From an uncultured Oscillospiraceae bacterium (GTDB lineage Bacteria > Bacillota > Clostridia > Oscillospirales > Ruminococcaceae): a stretch of DNA of 19,058 nucleotides. Each line of letters starts with the position of its first letter. The first letter of the stretch is position 1. The position numbers were made by a program, and so were the translations under genes. The stretch spans positions 1-19,058 of the forward strand of contig UQQY01000020.1 in assembly GCA_900543295.1 (NCBI GenBank), in the 5' to 3' direction. Positions 7,393 through 15,163 of the stretch are shown one piece after another. The notes below the pieces were generated by a model. The model had not been told where the DNA came from. It did not search any database and worked only from the letters and a program-made list of their open reading frames with translations.

Positions 7393-7779
7393 GTGTATGC
7401 CGAGATAATCGATTATTATCAAATGTATCCAGATGACGACATAGCGGAAAGCGAGCTTTTAAGCGCGCTTTCCGCAGCGCAGAGAGATGTCGACAGTATG
7501 ACCTATAACCGCATTCGCGCGATAGGTTTTGACCGCCTGACAGCATTCCAGCAGCAGATGATTAAATCCGCCGTCTGCGAACAGGCAAAATTCCGATGCG
7601 TGTATGCTGATCTGCTGGAAAGTCCTTTGCAGTCCTATAGTATAAACGGCGTGTCCATACAGTTTGGCGGAACGGCTCTCGCGGAATATGGCGGCATTAA
7701 GACAACAGCCCATGCCGCAGGTCTTCTGCGACAGACGGGGCTTTGCTATGCAGGGCTTGACAGGGGGGCTTTCTCATGA
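7393..7779 (+). CDS. Head-tail connector (adaptor) protein
   Basis: A 128-residue mostly helical protein (MYAEIIDYYQMYPDDDIAES at the start, then helices to about residue 75), typical in length and pattern of adaptor proteins that bind below the portal, such as the SPP1 gp15 and HK97 gp6 type. It is the first gene after the coat. The start is GTG 7393 with GGAGGAG at 7381-7387; the ATG at 7397 is out of frame. Its stop overlaps the next gene by four bases. The family is assigned mainly from context. Confidence 0.75.
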   Translation: MYAEIIDYYQMYPDDDIAESELLSALSAAQRDVDSMTYNRIRAIGFDRLTAFQQQMIKSAVCEQAKFRCVYADLLESPLQSYSINGVSIQFGGTALAEYGGIKTTAHAAGLLRQTGLCYAGLDRGAFS

Positions 7780-8114
7780 AATGGCCGAAGCTGGTGCTCA
7801 GTGCAATGTGCAATACGACGGTTCAGGTATATCAATCGTGCGGAATCGGGGAAAATGGCGGCGAGGAGCGGAAATTGATCTTTGACGGGAAGTGCAATTA
7901 TTCTGAAAAGGCGCGGCAGATTATGACTGCCGAAAAGCAGCTTGTGCAGTTAAATGCACAGGCTCTTTTTGACGGCGATATTTGCCCTGGAGAAGATATT
8001 TCCGGAGAAATAGTGGTTCATGCCGGTAGCGTTATCAGTAGGCGCATCTATCGCTTTTCCCGAGGAAGAAATCCAGACGGAACCGTCAATTTTACATGCC
8101 TGGAGCTGATCTGA
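7776..8114 (+). CDS. Minor capsid protein 1-like / head-closure protein
   Basis: A 112-residue beta-rich protein starting MKWPKLVLSAMCNTTVQVYQ and ending GRNPDGTVNFTCLELI. Its length and its place between the connector and two further small genes fit Minor_capsid_1 (PF10665), which corresponds to the head-closure or stopper ring that holds DNA in the filled head. It overlaps the gene before it as ATGA and shares one base with the next start (TGATG), so the joining genes are strongly coupled. Confidence 0.75.
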   Translation: MKWPKLVLSAMCNTTVQVYQSCGIGENGGEERKLIFDGKCNYSEKARQIMTAEKQLVQLNAQALFDGDICPGEDISGEIVVHAGSVISRRIYRFSRGRNPDGTVNFTCLELI

Positions 8115-8494
8115 TGAATGTAAAGATTGAATTGGACACTGCTGCAATCAAGCGGCTTGAGTACGCGGCTATTAACGCTGTCGCAAAAACAGGGGAGGCT
8201 GTGTTCACCGAAGTGAAAAATGCACAGGTTATGCCGTTTGATGTCGGTAACATGCAGGATTATGACACATATGTCTCAGAAACGTATCGCGATGGTGATG
8301 CTGTGTGCGTAGATATTATCACAGGTGTCGTAAAGGCGCGGCGGCTGTACTACCATCCGGAATATGATTTTCAAACCGTCAACAATCCAAATGCAGGCGG
8401 CATGTGGTACGAGCCATGGCTTTCCGGCGGGACCGAAGAGGACTTTGCCGAAGAAACATTTATGCGCTTGTTTGCGGAGGAGGCGGGACTGTGA
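8114..8494 (+). CDS. Minor capsid protein 2-like head-tail joining protein
   Basis: A 126-residue protein from ATG 8114 (MNVKIELDTAAIKRLEYAAI). The segment QVMPFDVGNMQDYDTYVSE and the end of the protein, LYYHPEYDFQTVNNPNAGGM followed by WYEPWLSG, are the recognisable features of the Minor_capsid_2 (PF11114) family, functionally close to the HK97-gp10/neck proteins. The chosen start overlaps the previous stop by one base (TGATG); an upstream in-frame start at 8096 would overlap more and lacks a Shine-Dalgarno site. It overlaps the next gene as GTGA. Confidence 0.78.
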   Translation: MNVKIELDTAAIKRLEYAAINAVAKTGEAVFTEVKNAQVMPFDVGNMQDYDTYVSETYRDGDAVCVDIITGVVKARRLYYHPEYDFQTVNNPNAGGMWYEPWLSGGTEEDFAEETFMRLFAEEAGL

Positions 8495-8898
8495 TTTTGT
8501 CGTTGGAGCAGGTCAAAAACTGGATCAAGACCATTGCACCGGAAACAGCCGGAAAAATTGCCGTCGGCAATATAGACGGAAACAAGGAATATTTTGTCGG
8601 CGTATACGACGGAAAGCGTCCGCCGCCGCAGAGGATCTGCATCGGCGGGGACGAGCAGACGCGCTACGCGCAGAAAACAGTAAGAATTCTATTGCACTGG
8701 TCGAAAATACCGGTGGAAGCGGAGGCGGAAGCGCAGTCGCTGTGGGCGAGCATAAGCGGGGCAAATGGCTTTATGATGGGGAAAATACCGGTTGTGTCCA
8801 TAGACGCTTCCGGCGCTCCTGTAAGCGTGGGGCGCGATGAATACGGCGTATGCGAATACGTTATAAATCTGATGATAACATACGAAAGGATGACGTAA
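8491..8898 (+). CDS. Minor capsid protein 3-like / tail terminator
   Basis: A 135-residue protein from GTG 8491, which overlaps the preceding stop (GTGA). GGAGGAGG at 8477-8484 gives a good ribosome site. It begins MILSLEQVKNWIKTIAPETA and contains the GNIDGNKEYFVGVYDGKRPP and RILLHWSK segments typical of Minor_capsid_3 (PF12691), the probable tail terminator that caps the finished tail tube and joins it to the head. The frame continues upstream to 8404, but that part overlaps the preceding gene and is Arg/Gly-rich shadow sequence. Confidence 0.78.
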   Translation: MILSLEQVKNWIKTIAPETAGKIAVGNIDGNKEYFVGVYDGKRPPPQRICIGGDEQTRYAQKTVRILLHWSKIPVEAEAEAQSLWASISGANGFMMGKIPVVSIDASGAPVSVGRDEYGVCEYVINLMITYERMT

Positions 8899-9336
8899 AT
8901 GGCGGGTTTTACGGGAGTATATCCGGTATTTAACAACAAATTTAAAGTAGGCGCAACGAAAGAAGCGCTCAAAACCATTGCCGAAATGGAGAGCTTTTCC
9001 GTTAAGGTGGACGGAACCGTCGAGGAATGGACGCCGATGGAGGCTGAAGGATGGATTCGCCGCCTGATGACCGGAAAGAGCATTACCGTTTCAATGAAGG
9101 GCAAACGCAGCATCGGCGACGAAGGCAACGATTATATCTATGAGCTGTCGTGGAAAAGCGGCAGGGACTGCGACGGCTTTTTTGAATGGGAATTTCCATC
9201 CGGCGGAAAAATAGAGTTCGGCTGCGTCATAAACGTTACAACGCCGGGCGGCGGCGACAGCACCAATGTGGACGGACTGGAGTTTGACGTCATGTCGAGC
9301 GGGAAACCGACGTATACGGCGCCTGTTACTGCGTAA
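8899..9336 (+). CDS. Major tail tube protein
   Basis: This 145-residue protein would polymerise into the tail tube. The start MAGFTGVYPVFNNKFKVG, the core SFSVKVDGTVEEWTPMEAEGW and KSITVSMKGKRSIGDEGNDY, and the C-terminal EFDVMSSGKP form the beta-sandwich pattern of Gram-positive siphophage tail tube proteins. ATG follows the previous TAA with no gap, with AAAGGATG upstream. A strong hairpin follows the gene, as often seen after highly expressed tail tube genes. Confidence 0.88.
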   Translation: MAGFTGVYPVFNNKFKVGATKEALKTIAEMESFSVKVDGTVEEWTPMEAEGWIRRLMTGKSITVSMKGKRSIGDEGNDYIYELSWKSGRDCDGFFEWEFPSGGKIEFGCVINVTTPGGGDSTNVDGLEFDVMSSGKPTYTAPVTA

Positions 9337-9344
9337 ATAGAATG

Positions 9345-9377
9345 ATCGGAGCGCTCGAAAGGGCGCTCCGATTGTTT
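9345..9377 (+). terminator. Strong hairpin with GAAA tetraloop after tail tube gene
   Basis: ATCGGAGCGCTC (9345-9356) pairs with GGGCGCTCCGAT (9361-9372), 12 positions with one wobble, closed by a GAAA (GNRA) tetraloop and followed by TGTTTG. The weak T-tract suggests partial termination or 3'-end protection, lowering expression of the tail chaperone and tape measure relative to the tube protein. Confidence 0.75.
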
Positions 9378-9399
9378 GCTATGAAAGGAAGAAAAAACA

Positions 9400-9726
9400 A
9401 TGAAAATGTATACGGTTGATAACAAGCTGCTGACAGAATGCCCGGAAATCAGAATCGGCGATAAGGTGTACCCGATTGACGACCGGCAGAAAACGGTGGA
9501 AAAAATGAATAAAATCGCGTCGTCCGCAGATCGGGAAAACATGATGGAGATGATCCGTGAGGTTTTAAAGCTGGCTCTTGGAAAAGAGGCGGCAAAGGAG
9601 CTTGACGATGCGAATTATCCTTTTGCAGCTTCTCTGTGTATATTCGAAACGGTTACAGCTGCCATGACCGGAGAAACGCCGGAGCAGGTGAGCGCCCGAT
9701 TTCAAAACGGCGCAGGCAAGCCGTGA
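9400..9726 (+). CDS. Tail assembly chaperone, gpG-like upstream part
   Basis: A 108-residue protein (MKMYTVDNKLLTECPEIRIG at the start, helical from about residue 28) between the tail tube and the tape measure, where siphophages encode the gpG/gpGT assembly chaperones that coat the tape measure until the tube forms around it. The start ATG 9400 has AAAGGAAG upstream. It ends ...FQNGAGKP-TGA. The open frame that follows lies in the +1 frame and has no good start, which is the classic arrangement for a frameshift-produced G-T fusion. A shorter product is made when no shift occurs. Confidence 0.8.
   Translation: MKMYTVDNKLLTECPEIRIGDKVYPIDDRQKTVEKMNKIASSADRENMMEMIREVLKLALGKEAAKELDDANYPFAASLCIFETVTAAMTGETPEQVSARFQNGAGKP
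9721..9726 (+). other. Candidate +1 programmed frameshift site (CCG-TGA)
   Basis: The last sense codon CCG is followed by the stop TGA and then C. If the Pro tRNA slips forward one base, reading continues GAC-GTC-CAA-TGG into the Gp15-like frame. The stop in the +1 frame at 9689-9691 limits the shift to 9692-9726, and the CCG-TGA pair is the most plausible site there because slow stop decoding favours slippage. No -1 slippery heptamer leads into the correct frame. Confidence 0.55.
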
Positions 9727-10063
9727 CGTCCAATGGTACGATCTGGAGTACGATCGGACGCTAATCGAGCAGAGTATCGCAAAGCAGTATGGTGTCATTC
9801 CGTCCAGCCAGCCGGAGTTGCATTATTCGGACTGGGTAAAGCTCGTCTCTGGCCTGATGGACGATACCCCGCTCGGACGCGTGGTCGCCGTGCGGAGCGA
9901 GGACAATCCGGATATTTTGAAAGGTTTTACACCGTCACAGCACCGCATCCGGTCGGAATGGCGGTCCTTTCAGGCGAAGCGGCAGATGCAGACAATATCA
10001 ATGGATGACTGGATGCGGCGGATGGCAGAGCTTGAGCGGCAGCTTGCCGCAGCTTTTTCATAG
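9725..10063 (+). CDS. Tail assembly chaperone, T extension (Gp15-like), expressed by +1 frameshift
   Basis: The downstream frame encodes DVQWYDLEYDRTLIEQSIAK, then QYGVIPSS, DWVKLVSGLMDDTPLGRVVA and HRIRSEWRSFQAKR, resembling the Bacteriophage Gp15 (PF06854) type chaperone. The similarity begins before any possible start: from 9692 the frame has no ATG or GTG, and the first TTG (9818) would remove about 30 conserved residues. It is therefore best read as the C-terminal part of a fusion of 108 + 112 = 220 residues made by +1 frameshifting. The end is TAG at 10061-10063, followed by the tape measure with AAAGGAGGGAG between. Confidence 0.75.
   Translation, partial: DVQWYDLEYDRTLIEQSIAKQYGVIPSSQPELHYSDWVKLVSGLMDDTPLGRVVAVRSEDNPDILKGFTPSQHRIRSEWRSFQAKRQMQTISMDDWMRRMAELERQLAAAFS
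9727..9760 (+). repeat. Imperfect hairpin directly after the frameshift site
   Basis: CGTCC (9727-9731) pairs with GGACG (9756-9760), and GTAC (9736-9739) with GTAC (9748-9751), with two further A-T pairs and two mismatches between them and an eight-base loop. TACGATC is also directly repeated (9737-9743, 9749-9755). It starts only one base after the TGA, closer than usual for a frameshift stimulator. Confidence 0.4.
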
Positions 10064-10077
10064 AAAGGAGGGAGAGT

Positions 10078-12708
10078 ATGGCGGATGAAGTCGGCAGTAT
10101 CGCGCTAAAGCTGAGATTAGACGGAAGCGATCTGACGGGGCAGTTTGAAAAAATCTCACAGGATATGCAAAAGCAAATGCAGGATCCGCTGGATAGAGTC
10201 AACAGGAACATTTCAAATGCTTTTGATAAGCCGATGGAAAATGCAAGAAAATCGGTAGAAGCGCAAACTGCGGCGATTAAAAAAGAGTTTTCCAGTTTGA
10301 GCGAGGATGCAAAGCGGATCCTGCAAAACGGGGACTTTGCGGAGATTCCGGACTATCTGAAATCCAAGGATGCAAAAATGCCGGAGCCGGAAACGCCGAA
10401 AATCGATCTTTTGGAGGTCTTTCAGGCTTCGTCCGATCCGCAGGAGCTGTTAAAGCAGAAGCTGGTAAACATCGGCTTGCAGATAGATGCGGAGCGGCAG
10501 AAGCTGGCGGAGCTTAACGCGGAATTTCAAAAGGTGGACGCTGGCAGCAGAGCTTTCGATACGCTGTCGGGAAAGATTACGGCATCGGAAGGCAGACTGA
10601 TCTCCCTACAGGAGCGTCTGAATACCGCGCAGGCAAAAATTCAAAAGACGGCGGAACCCGCGGTACAGGCGGCGAATACCTCCCAAAATGTGTTTGCAAA
10701 AGTACTGGAACGGGTTCGCTCCATGTTTAAAAGAACAAGCGGCAGCATTGCGGCTGAGACGGACAAAGCGTCGAAAAAGGCGTCGGACAGCGTAAAAAAG
10801 AGCGCGTCGGCTGCTTCAAAGTATATGAGTATGCTGGGCCGGTCGGTTCAAAGCGCGTTCAAATCAACGTTTATCATGGCCGCGCTGTATGCTGTGTTCC
10901 GCGGGCTCAAATCTCTGATAACAAAAGCCGCGGCGCAGAACGATTCCTTTGCCAAAAGCTTAAACAGCGTAAAGGCAAATCTGAACGTGGCCTTTACACC
11001 GATTATGCAGAGCATCATGCCGGTTTTAAACACCCTGATGTCGGGGCTTGCGGCGGCTGCAAAGGCGGTTGCATCTTTTGTCAGCGCGCTGTTCGGCAAG
11101 ACGTATGCCGAATCCGTGGAAGCGACCAAGGGTATGCAGAAAAACGCGGATGCGGCGAGAGAGACGGCGGAAAGCCTTTCACAGGCGTCCTTCGATGAGA
11201 TGAACGTCATGTCGTCGCCGTCGTCTGGGAGCGGTTCGGACGGAAGCGGCATTGACTATAACGCGCTGGATACGAACGGAGACGCTGCCGCAGAGGGGCT
11301 TGCGGCGAAATTCAAGCAGGCGTTCGAGAGTATCGGGAAGGGTTTTTACGACTATGTGATCGCGCCGGTTAAGGAGAATCTTTCAAAATTCGACGCGCCG
11401 GTGGAACGGTTTAAGTCCCTCTTTTCAGGAATTGGAAAGCAGTGCGCCGCGTGGATGCAGCCTTTGTCAAATTGGTTTAAAACTGATTTCAGGGATGCGG
11501 TATCGGTTAGTATCTCAACGGTATCCACTATTCTGGCCGGATTGACGGACGTCATCGCAACGGTAGCAGAAACAATCTGGAACGCGCTTGCGCCAGTCAT
11601 CACATGGTTTGTGACAGACGGACTGCCTTTGTTTACTGATATGTGGGTCGGCCTGATGGAAATTATCAGTGGCGTATTCGATTTTCTCAAAGTTGGATTC
11701 GACACTCTGTGGACAGGCGTGGTAGAACCGGTATTTACACTGATTTCCGGAATCATTCTCGATTGCTTTACGACATTTCAAAACTTATGGGAGACCTACG
11801 GGCAGACGACCATAGACAATATCATGGCGATGTTTGAAAGCGTAAAGAATCTGTTTTTGACGTTGTGGAACAGTTTTCTAAAGCCTGTCTTTGACAACAT
11901 TTTTGCAGTTTTGCAGGAGCTGTGGACAGACCATTTGCAGCCCCTGATTGCGCAGATCGGAGAATTCGTCGCAAAGCTCGTAAACGGCGCAATGGAAATT
12001 TACAATCAGTTTATCGCGCCAATCGTAAACTGGATCGTGAATGTACTTGGACCGCCGATAGCCGAGGTGTTCAATACGGTTATTTCCATGCTCGGAACGG
12101 TCTTCGGCGTGCTGTCCGACGTGCTGGGCGGCGTATTCAAGGCGCTGGGCGGCCTGATCGATTTTATTGTCGGAATCTTCACCGGAAACTGGGAAAAAGC
12201 ATGGAATGGTATCTGCGACTTTTTCGGCGGCATTTGGGATGCAATCTGGGGCATTGTCAAGGGCGTTGTCAATCTGATTATCGACGGCATCAACCTTTTG
12301 TGGAAGGGCATTTACGTCGTAGTGAAAGCGATCGTGGATGCGATCGGCGGCATTGCCGGCGCAATCGGCTCACTGTTCGGGCAGGACTGGAGCTTTTCGC
12401 TGCCTGCCGAGCCTCCGCTGATTCCTAAGCTGGCCGCTGGAGGCATCGTCGATCAGCCGACGCTGGCAATGATCGGCGACAATACAGACGCGCGAAGCAA
12501 TCCGGAGGTCGTTGCGCCGCTTAACAAGCTGAAAGCCATGATGGGCGGCGCGGACGAGGAAACAAAGGCGCTGCTGCGCAGGATTATCGAATTGCTCGAA
12601 CGCCTTCAGCTTACGGTTAGAATCGGCGACGATACGGTCGCCAGCGCCGCCGTGCGCGGGATTAACGCAATAACCCGCATGACCGGCGATTGTCCAATTC
12701 TCGTGTGA
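10078..12708 (+). CDS. Tail tape measure protein
   Basis: This 876-residue protein sets tail length and lies after the chaperones. The N-terminal third (to about 260) is charged and coiled-coil-like, including LINIG-type helices and an AKIQKTAEPAVQAANT segment. A hydrophobic helix at about 262-283 (STFIMAALYAVFRGLKSLI) and the Gly/Ile/Trp-rich stretch at about 640-800 may insert into the host membrane during ejection. Residues 545-652 contain a degenerate Trp-led repeat. The C-terminal LAAGGIVDQPTLAMIGDNTD followed by NPEVVAPLNKL is the usual tape measure ending. At about 1.5 angstrom per residue, the family rule, the tail would be near 130 nm. The start has a strong AAAGGAGGGAG site. Confidence 0.93.
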   Translation: MADEVGSIALKLRLDGSDLTGQFEKISQDMQKQMQDPLDRVNRNISNAFDKPMENARKSVEAQTAAIKKEFSSLSEDAKRILQNGDFAEIPDYLKSKDAKMPEPETPKIDLLEVFQASSDPQELLKQKLVNIGLQIDAERQKLAELNAEFQKVDAGSRAFDTLSGKITASEGRLISLQERLNTAQAKIQKTAEPAVQAANTSQNVFAKVLERVRSMFKRTSGSIAAETDKASKKASDSVKKSASAASKYMSMLGRSVQSAFKSTFIMAALYAVFRGLKSLITKAAAQNDSFAKSLNSVKANLNVAFTPIMQSIMPVLNTLMSGLAAAAKAVASFVSALFGKTYAESVEATKGMQKNADAARETAESLSQASFDEMNVMSSPSSGSGSDGSGIDYNALDTNGDAAAEGLAAKFKQAFESIGKGFYDYVIAPVKENLSKFDAPVERFKSLFSGIGKQCAAWMQPLSNWFKTDFRDAVSVSISTVSTILAGLTDVIATVAETIWNALAPVITWFVTDGLPLFTDMWVGLMEIISGVFDFLKVGFDTLWTGVVEPVFTLISGIILDCFTTFQNLWETYGQTTIDNIMAMFESVKNLFLTLWNSFLKPVFDNIFAVLQELWTDHLQPLIAQIGEFVAKLVNGAMEIYNQFIAPIVNWIVNVLGPPIAEVFNTVISMLGTVFGVLSDVLGGVFKALGGLIDFIVGIFTGNWEKAWNGICDFFGGIWDAIWGIVKGVVNLIIDGINLLWKGIYVVVKAIVDAIGGIAGAIGSLFGQDWSFSLPAEPPLIPKLAAGGIVDQPTLAMIGDNTDARSNPEVVAPLNKLKAMMGGADEETKALLRRIIELLERLQLTVRIGDDTVASAAVRGINAITRMTGDCPILV

Positions 12709-12717
12709 GGTGACGCG

Positions 12718-13074
12718 GTGATACTGAAAATAGAAAATCTTGATGCGTCCAGCTTACTATCGGGCTATAAGGTGAGCTATGAAACGCTCCTATCGAGCAA
12801 AAGCGGACGCAACGCCAGAGGAAACAACACAGTCGAAATCATCAACAGAAAATACAAGATAAGCTGTTCCTTCGGGCCGATGACGCAGGCGCAGATGCAA
12901 AGCTTTTTGTCGGCGGTACAGGCGTATGTGCTGTCGGTGCAGTTTTTTGATCCGCGATCGGGAACGATGAAAACGATACGCGCCTACACCGGCACGCCGG
13001 AACCGGAGACGTACTATGCCGACGGCACCGGTACGATGTACAAGCCGTTTAATCTGAACTTCATTGAGCTTTAA
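12718..13074 (+). CDS. Small distal tail-associated protein (DUF6711-like)
   Basis: A 118-residue beta-rich protein from GTG 12718, with GAGGTGA just before it. Features are LLSGYKVSYETLLSSKSGRN (residues 14-33), RKYKISCSFGPMTQAQMQSF and the C-terminal KPFNLNFIEL. The motif of 'S-GRNARGN' followed by a beta hairpin and a 'FFDPRSG' segment resembles small phage proteins (DUF6711) found between the tape measure and the tail hub. It probably belongs to the tail tip complex, perhaps as a small distal tail protein; the precise role is not known to me. Confidence 0.65.
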   Translation: MILKIENLDASSLLSGYKVSYETLLSSKSGRNARGNNTVEIINRKYKISCSFGPMTQAQMQSFLSAVQAYVLSVQFFDPRSGTMKTIRAYTGTPEPETYYADGTGTMYKPFNLNFIEL

Positions 13075-13097
13075 GGCGCAGAGGGGAGGAATATGCA

Positions 13098-15152
13098 GTG
13101 TACGAGGTATCGCAGGAGTGGAGCACTGGAATTACGGCGGACGCCCGCGATATTCGGGCAAGGATTGTTTTGGACGGTTCCACGGTGCTTACGGACGATG
13201 AGGAAATCGTCAGCATCAAAATAATTCGGGCGTGTAATACAGAAAGCCGGTTTTTCGGCAATGCGATCTCATCTCAAATGGAAGTCCTGATATATGAAAG
13301 CGTCAAAACAGAGAGCATTGCCGCCGGTATGGCCGTACAGGCCTTCTTTTCGCTTGCAAACGCGCCGTCCGAGCAGGTTCCGGCTGTTCCCATGCGAATC
13401 AGCAAAGCGGAGCGCGATCCGGACGCTGGTACGGTTAAGCTTACGGCATACGACGCTTTATATGAGGCGGATGCATACGCTGCGGATCAGATTTCCGGTA
13501 TTGCGTATCCTTTGTCTCTATCGGATTACGCGGCGGCGGCAGCCGGAGTATTTGGGATAACGCTGGCGGATACCACATGGTATCATGCAGGTTTAGAGTT
13601 GTCTGCGCCGCCGAACCTGTCCGGCTCGGAAACGGTCAGAGAGGTAATCGCGCGGATCGCGGAGGCCGCTTTCTGCAACGCAGTGATTGACCGCGCCGGA
13701 CGCCTTGCGTTTACGGATATGCGGGGAAAAGACGCGGTGCCGTATACGATTGACGCAGAGCAGTATTACGAATGTACGATAGGCGAGGAAAGCGGACCGT
13801 ATAATACGCTCGTGCTTGCCCGTCTTCCGCAGGAGGATAATATTTACCGCGAGGACGAAGAAGCCGTTGCCGCCGACGGGCGGAAAGAGATCAAAATTGC
13901 GGACAATCCGTTTTTGGACAGTATCAGAGACGATGTAATAGACGAAATGCTGACAGCGGTTGATGGTGTGCGGTTTTATGCAGTGAAGATGGAATGGCGC
14001 GGAAATCCGGCTCTCGACATGGGAGACAGGATTATGATGGCCTCAGCGGAGGAAGAGCAGTACGGCACGTTCTATGGGTCGGAAACGCTTTCTTACGACG
14101 GCGGCTTGCGGTGCACGGGTGAGACGCTGGCGCTGACGGAAACCGAAACGGCATACAAGAAGGCCTCCAGCATAAAAGATACCATACGGCGCACAGAACT
14201 TGCCGTCGATAAAGTAAATGGTGAAATCGCTGGGATCGCGGAGCGGGTAGATACGGAGATTACTGCTGTCGGCGAGCAGATAGAAACAGTACGAGCGGAA
14301 TTTTCCGCAACGGCAAATGAAATAACCCAGCAGGTATCCAATCAGAGCGAGCAGATTGACAGAATAAGCGGAAATGTGGAATCTGTTGAAGAACAGCTTG
14401 CCTCACTCTCGGTCACGGTGGACGGGGTATCGGCACAGACGCAGCACCGCGGCGGAGCGAACCTGCTGAAAGGCACGGCGGCGTATGGTCTGGATAACTG
14501 GGAGGCGGATGAGGGAGTATCTTTATCGCGCGGCGGCGCATACGCTTCGGATGTGCGGCAGCATTCCGCAGCAGGCGGCGGTTTCGTGCTGCCAACCGGC
14601 ACGCGCCTCGCGCAGACCGTAACCACGATCCCAGACGGGCAGTACTGCTGGATGCTCCGGTATAAGCTGACCGGCTCCGGCGCGCAGGCGGGCGCCGTTA
14701 CGGTTGGCGCGGCGGAAACAGCCCTCCCGCCGGTATCCGAATGGACGCAGGTACGGGGGAACCTTACTGCATCCGGCACGGCGATGGATTTTGCGGTCGA
14801 ATGCACAGCCGGCACGCTGCTCATCGCCGATATGATCCTCATGCCAGGGCTTGAGGTATCGGACTGGCAGCAGGCTCAAAATGAGATCATGACGGACGGC
14901 ATGACCTTTGCAAACGGCGTGCTGTCCATCGGAGCCGGCGGAGAAAAGCTGTCCACCCGCATTGATAACGCCTCCTTCGCCGTCAAAAACAACGCGGCAA
15001 ACAAGTATGAGGCCTTCTTTGACGAGAACGGATCGGAATTCGGGAAAACCACGGTAAGAGGCTCTCTGACGGTAGATCCGGAAGCACGTGCAAAGGGGCT
15101 GGTCACCACGCCGGACGGCACGGGGCACGTCTTTCTTACGGTCAATGATTAA
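13098..15152 (+). CDS. Tail hub / minor structural protein with coiled coil and lectin-like module
   Basis: A 684-residue tail-tip protein. Residues 1 to about 355 look like the hub (Tal/gp27-like) of a siphophage baseplate, starting MYEVSQEWSTGITADARDIR. Residues about 358-449 are a long heptad-rich coiled coil (VNGEIAGIAERVDTEITAVG onward), which probably forms a trimeric shaft. Residues about 452-590, beginning GGANLLKGTAAYGLDNWE, resemble a carbohydrate-binding jelly-roll inserted in many phage tail proteins. The C-terminus (MTFANGVLSIGAGG, then FDENGSEFGKTTVRGSL) is the usual fibre-base ending. I see no peptidase motif. The start is GTG 13098 with GGGGAGGA at 13083-13090; the ATG at 13093 is out of frame. 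Confidence 0.85.
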   Translation: MYEVSQEWSTGITADARDIRARIVLDGSTVLTDDEEIVSIKIIRACNTESRFFGNAISSQMEVLIYESVKTESIAAGMAVQAFFSLANAPSEQVPAVPMRISKAERDPDAGTVKLTAYDALYEADAYAADQISGIAYPLSLSDYAAAAAGVFGITLADTTWYHAGLELSAPPNLSGSETVREVIARIAEAAFCNAVIDRAGRLAFTDMRGKDAVPYTIDAEQYYECTIGEESGPYNTLVLARLPQEDNIYREDEEAVAADGRKEIKIADNPFLDSIRDDVIDEMLTAVDGVRFYAVKMEWRGNPALDMGDRIMMASAEEEQYGTFYGSETLSYDGGLRCTGETLALTETETAYKKASSIKDTIRRTELAVDKVNGEIAGIAERVDTEITAVGEQIETVRAEFSATANEITQQVSNQSEQIDRISGNVESVEEQLASLSVTVDGVSAQTQHRGGANLLKGTAAYGLDNWEADEGVSLSRGGAYASDVRQHSAAGGGFVLPTGTRLAQTVTTIPDGQYCWMLRYKLTGSGAQAGAVTVGAAETALPPVSEWTQVRGNLTASGTAMDFAVECTAGTLLIADMILMPGLEVSDWQQAQNEIMTDGMTFANGVLSIGAGGEKLSTRIDNASFAVKNNAANKYEAFFDENGSEFGKTTVRGSLTVDPEARAKGLVTTPDGTGHVFLTVND

Positions 15153-15163
15153 GGAGGACGCCC

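Noticed and set aside
6607..7422. Long open frame on the minus strand (271 codons) opposite the major capsid gene
   Set aside because: It is Arg/His-rich, has no sensible ribosome site, and lies entirely opposite a strong + strand coat gene; it is a by-product of codon bias. The same holds for the minus-strand frame at 5864-6511 opposite the scaffold.
9818..10063. Independent TTG-started gene for the second chaperone part
   Set aside because: It would lose about 30 residues of the Gp15-like region, which is already readable from just after 9692, and it lacks a ribosome site; a frameshift product explains it better.
11922..12428. Alternative + strand frame of 168 codons inside the tape measure
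   Set aside because: It is very Arg-rich and lies wholly inside the tape measure gene, whose protein shows clear family features; a shadow frame.
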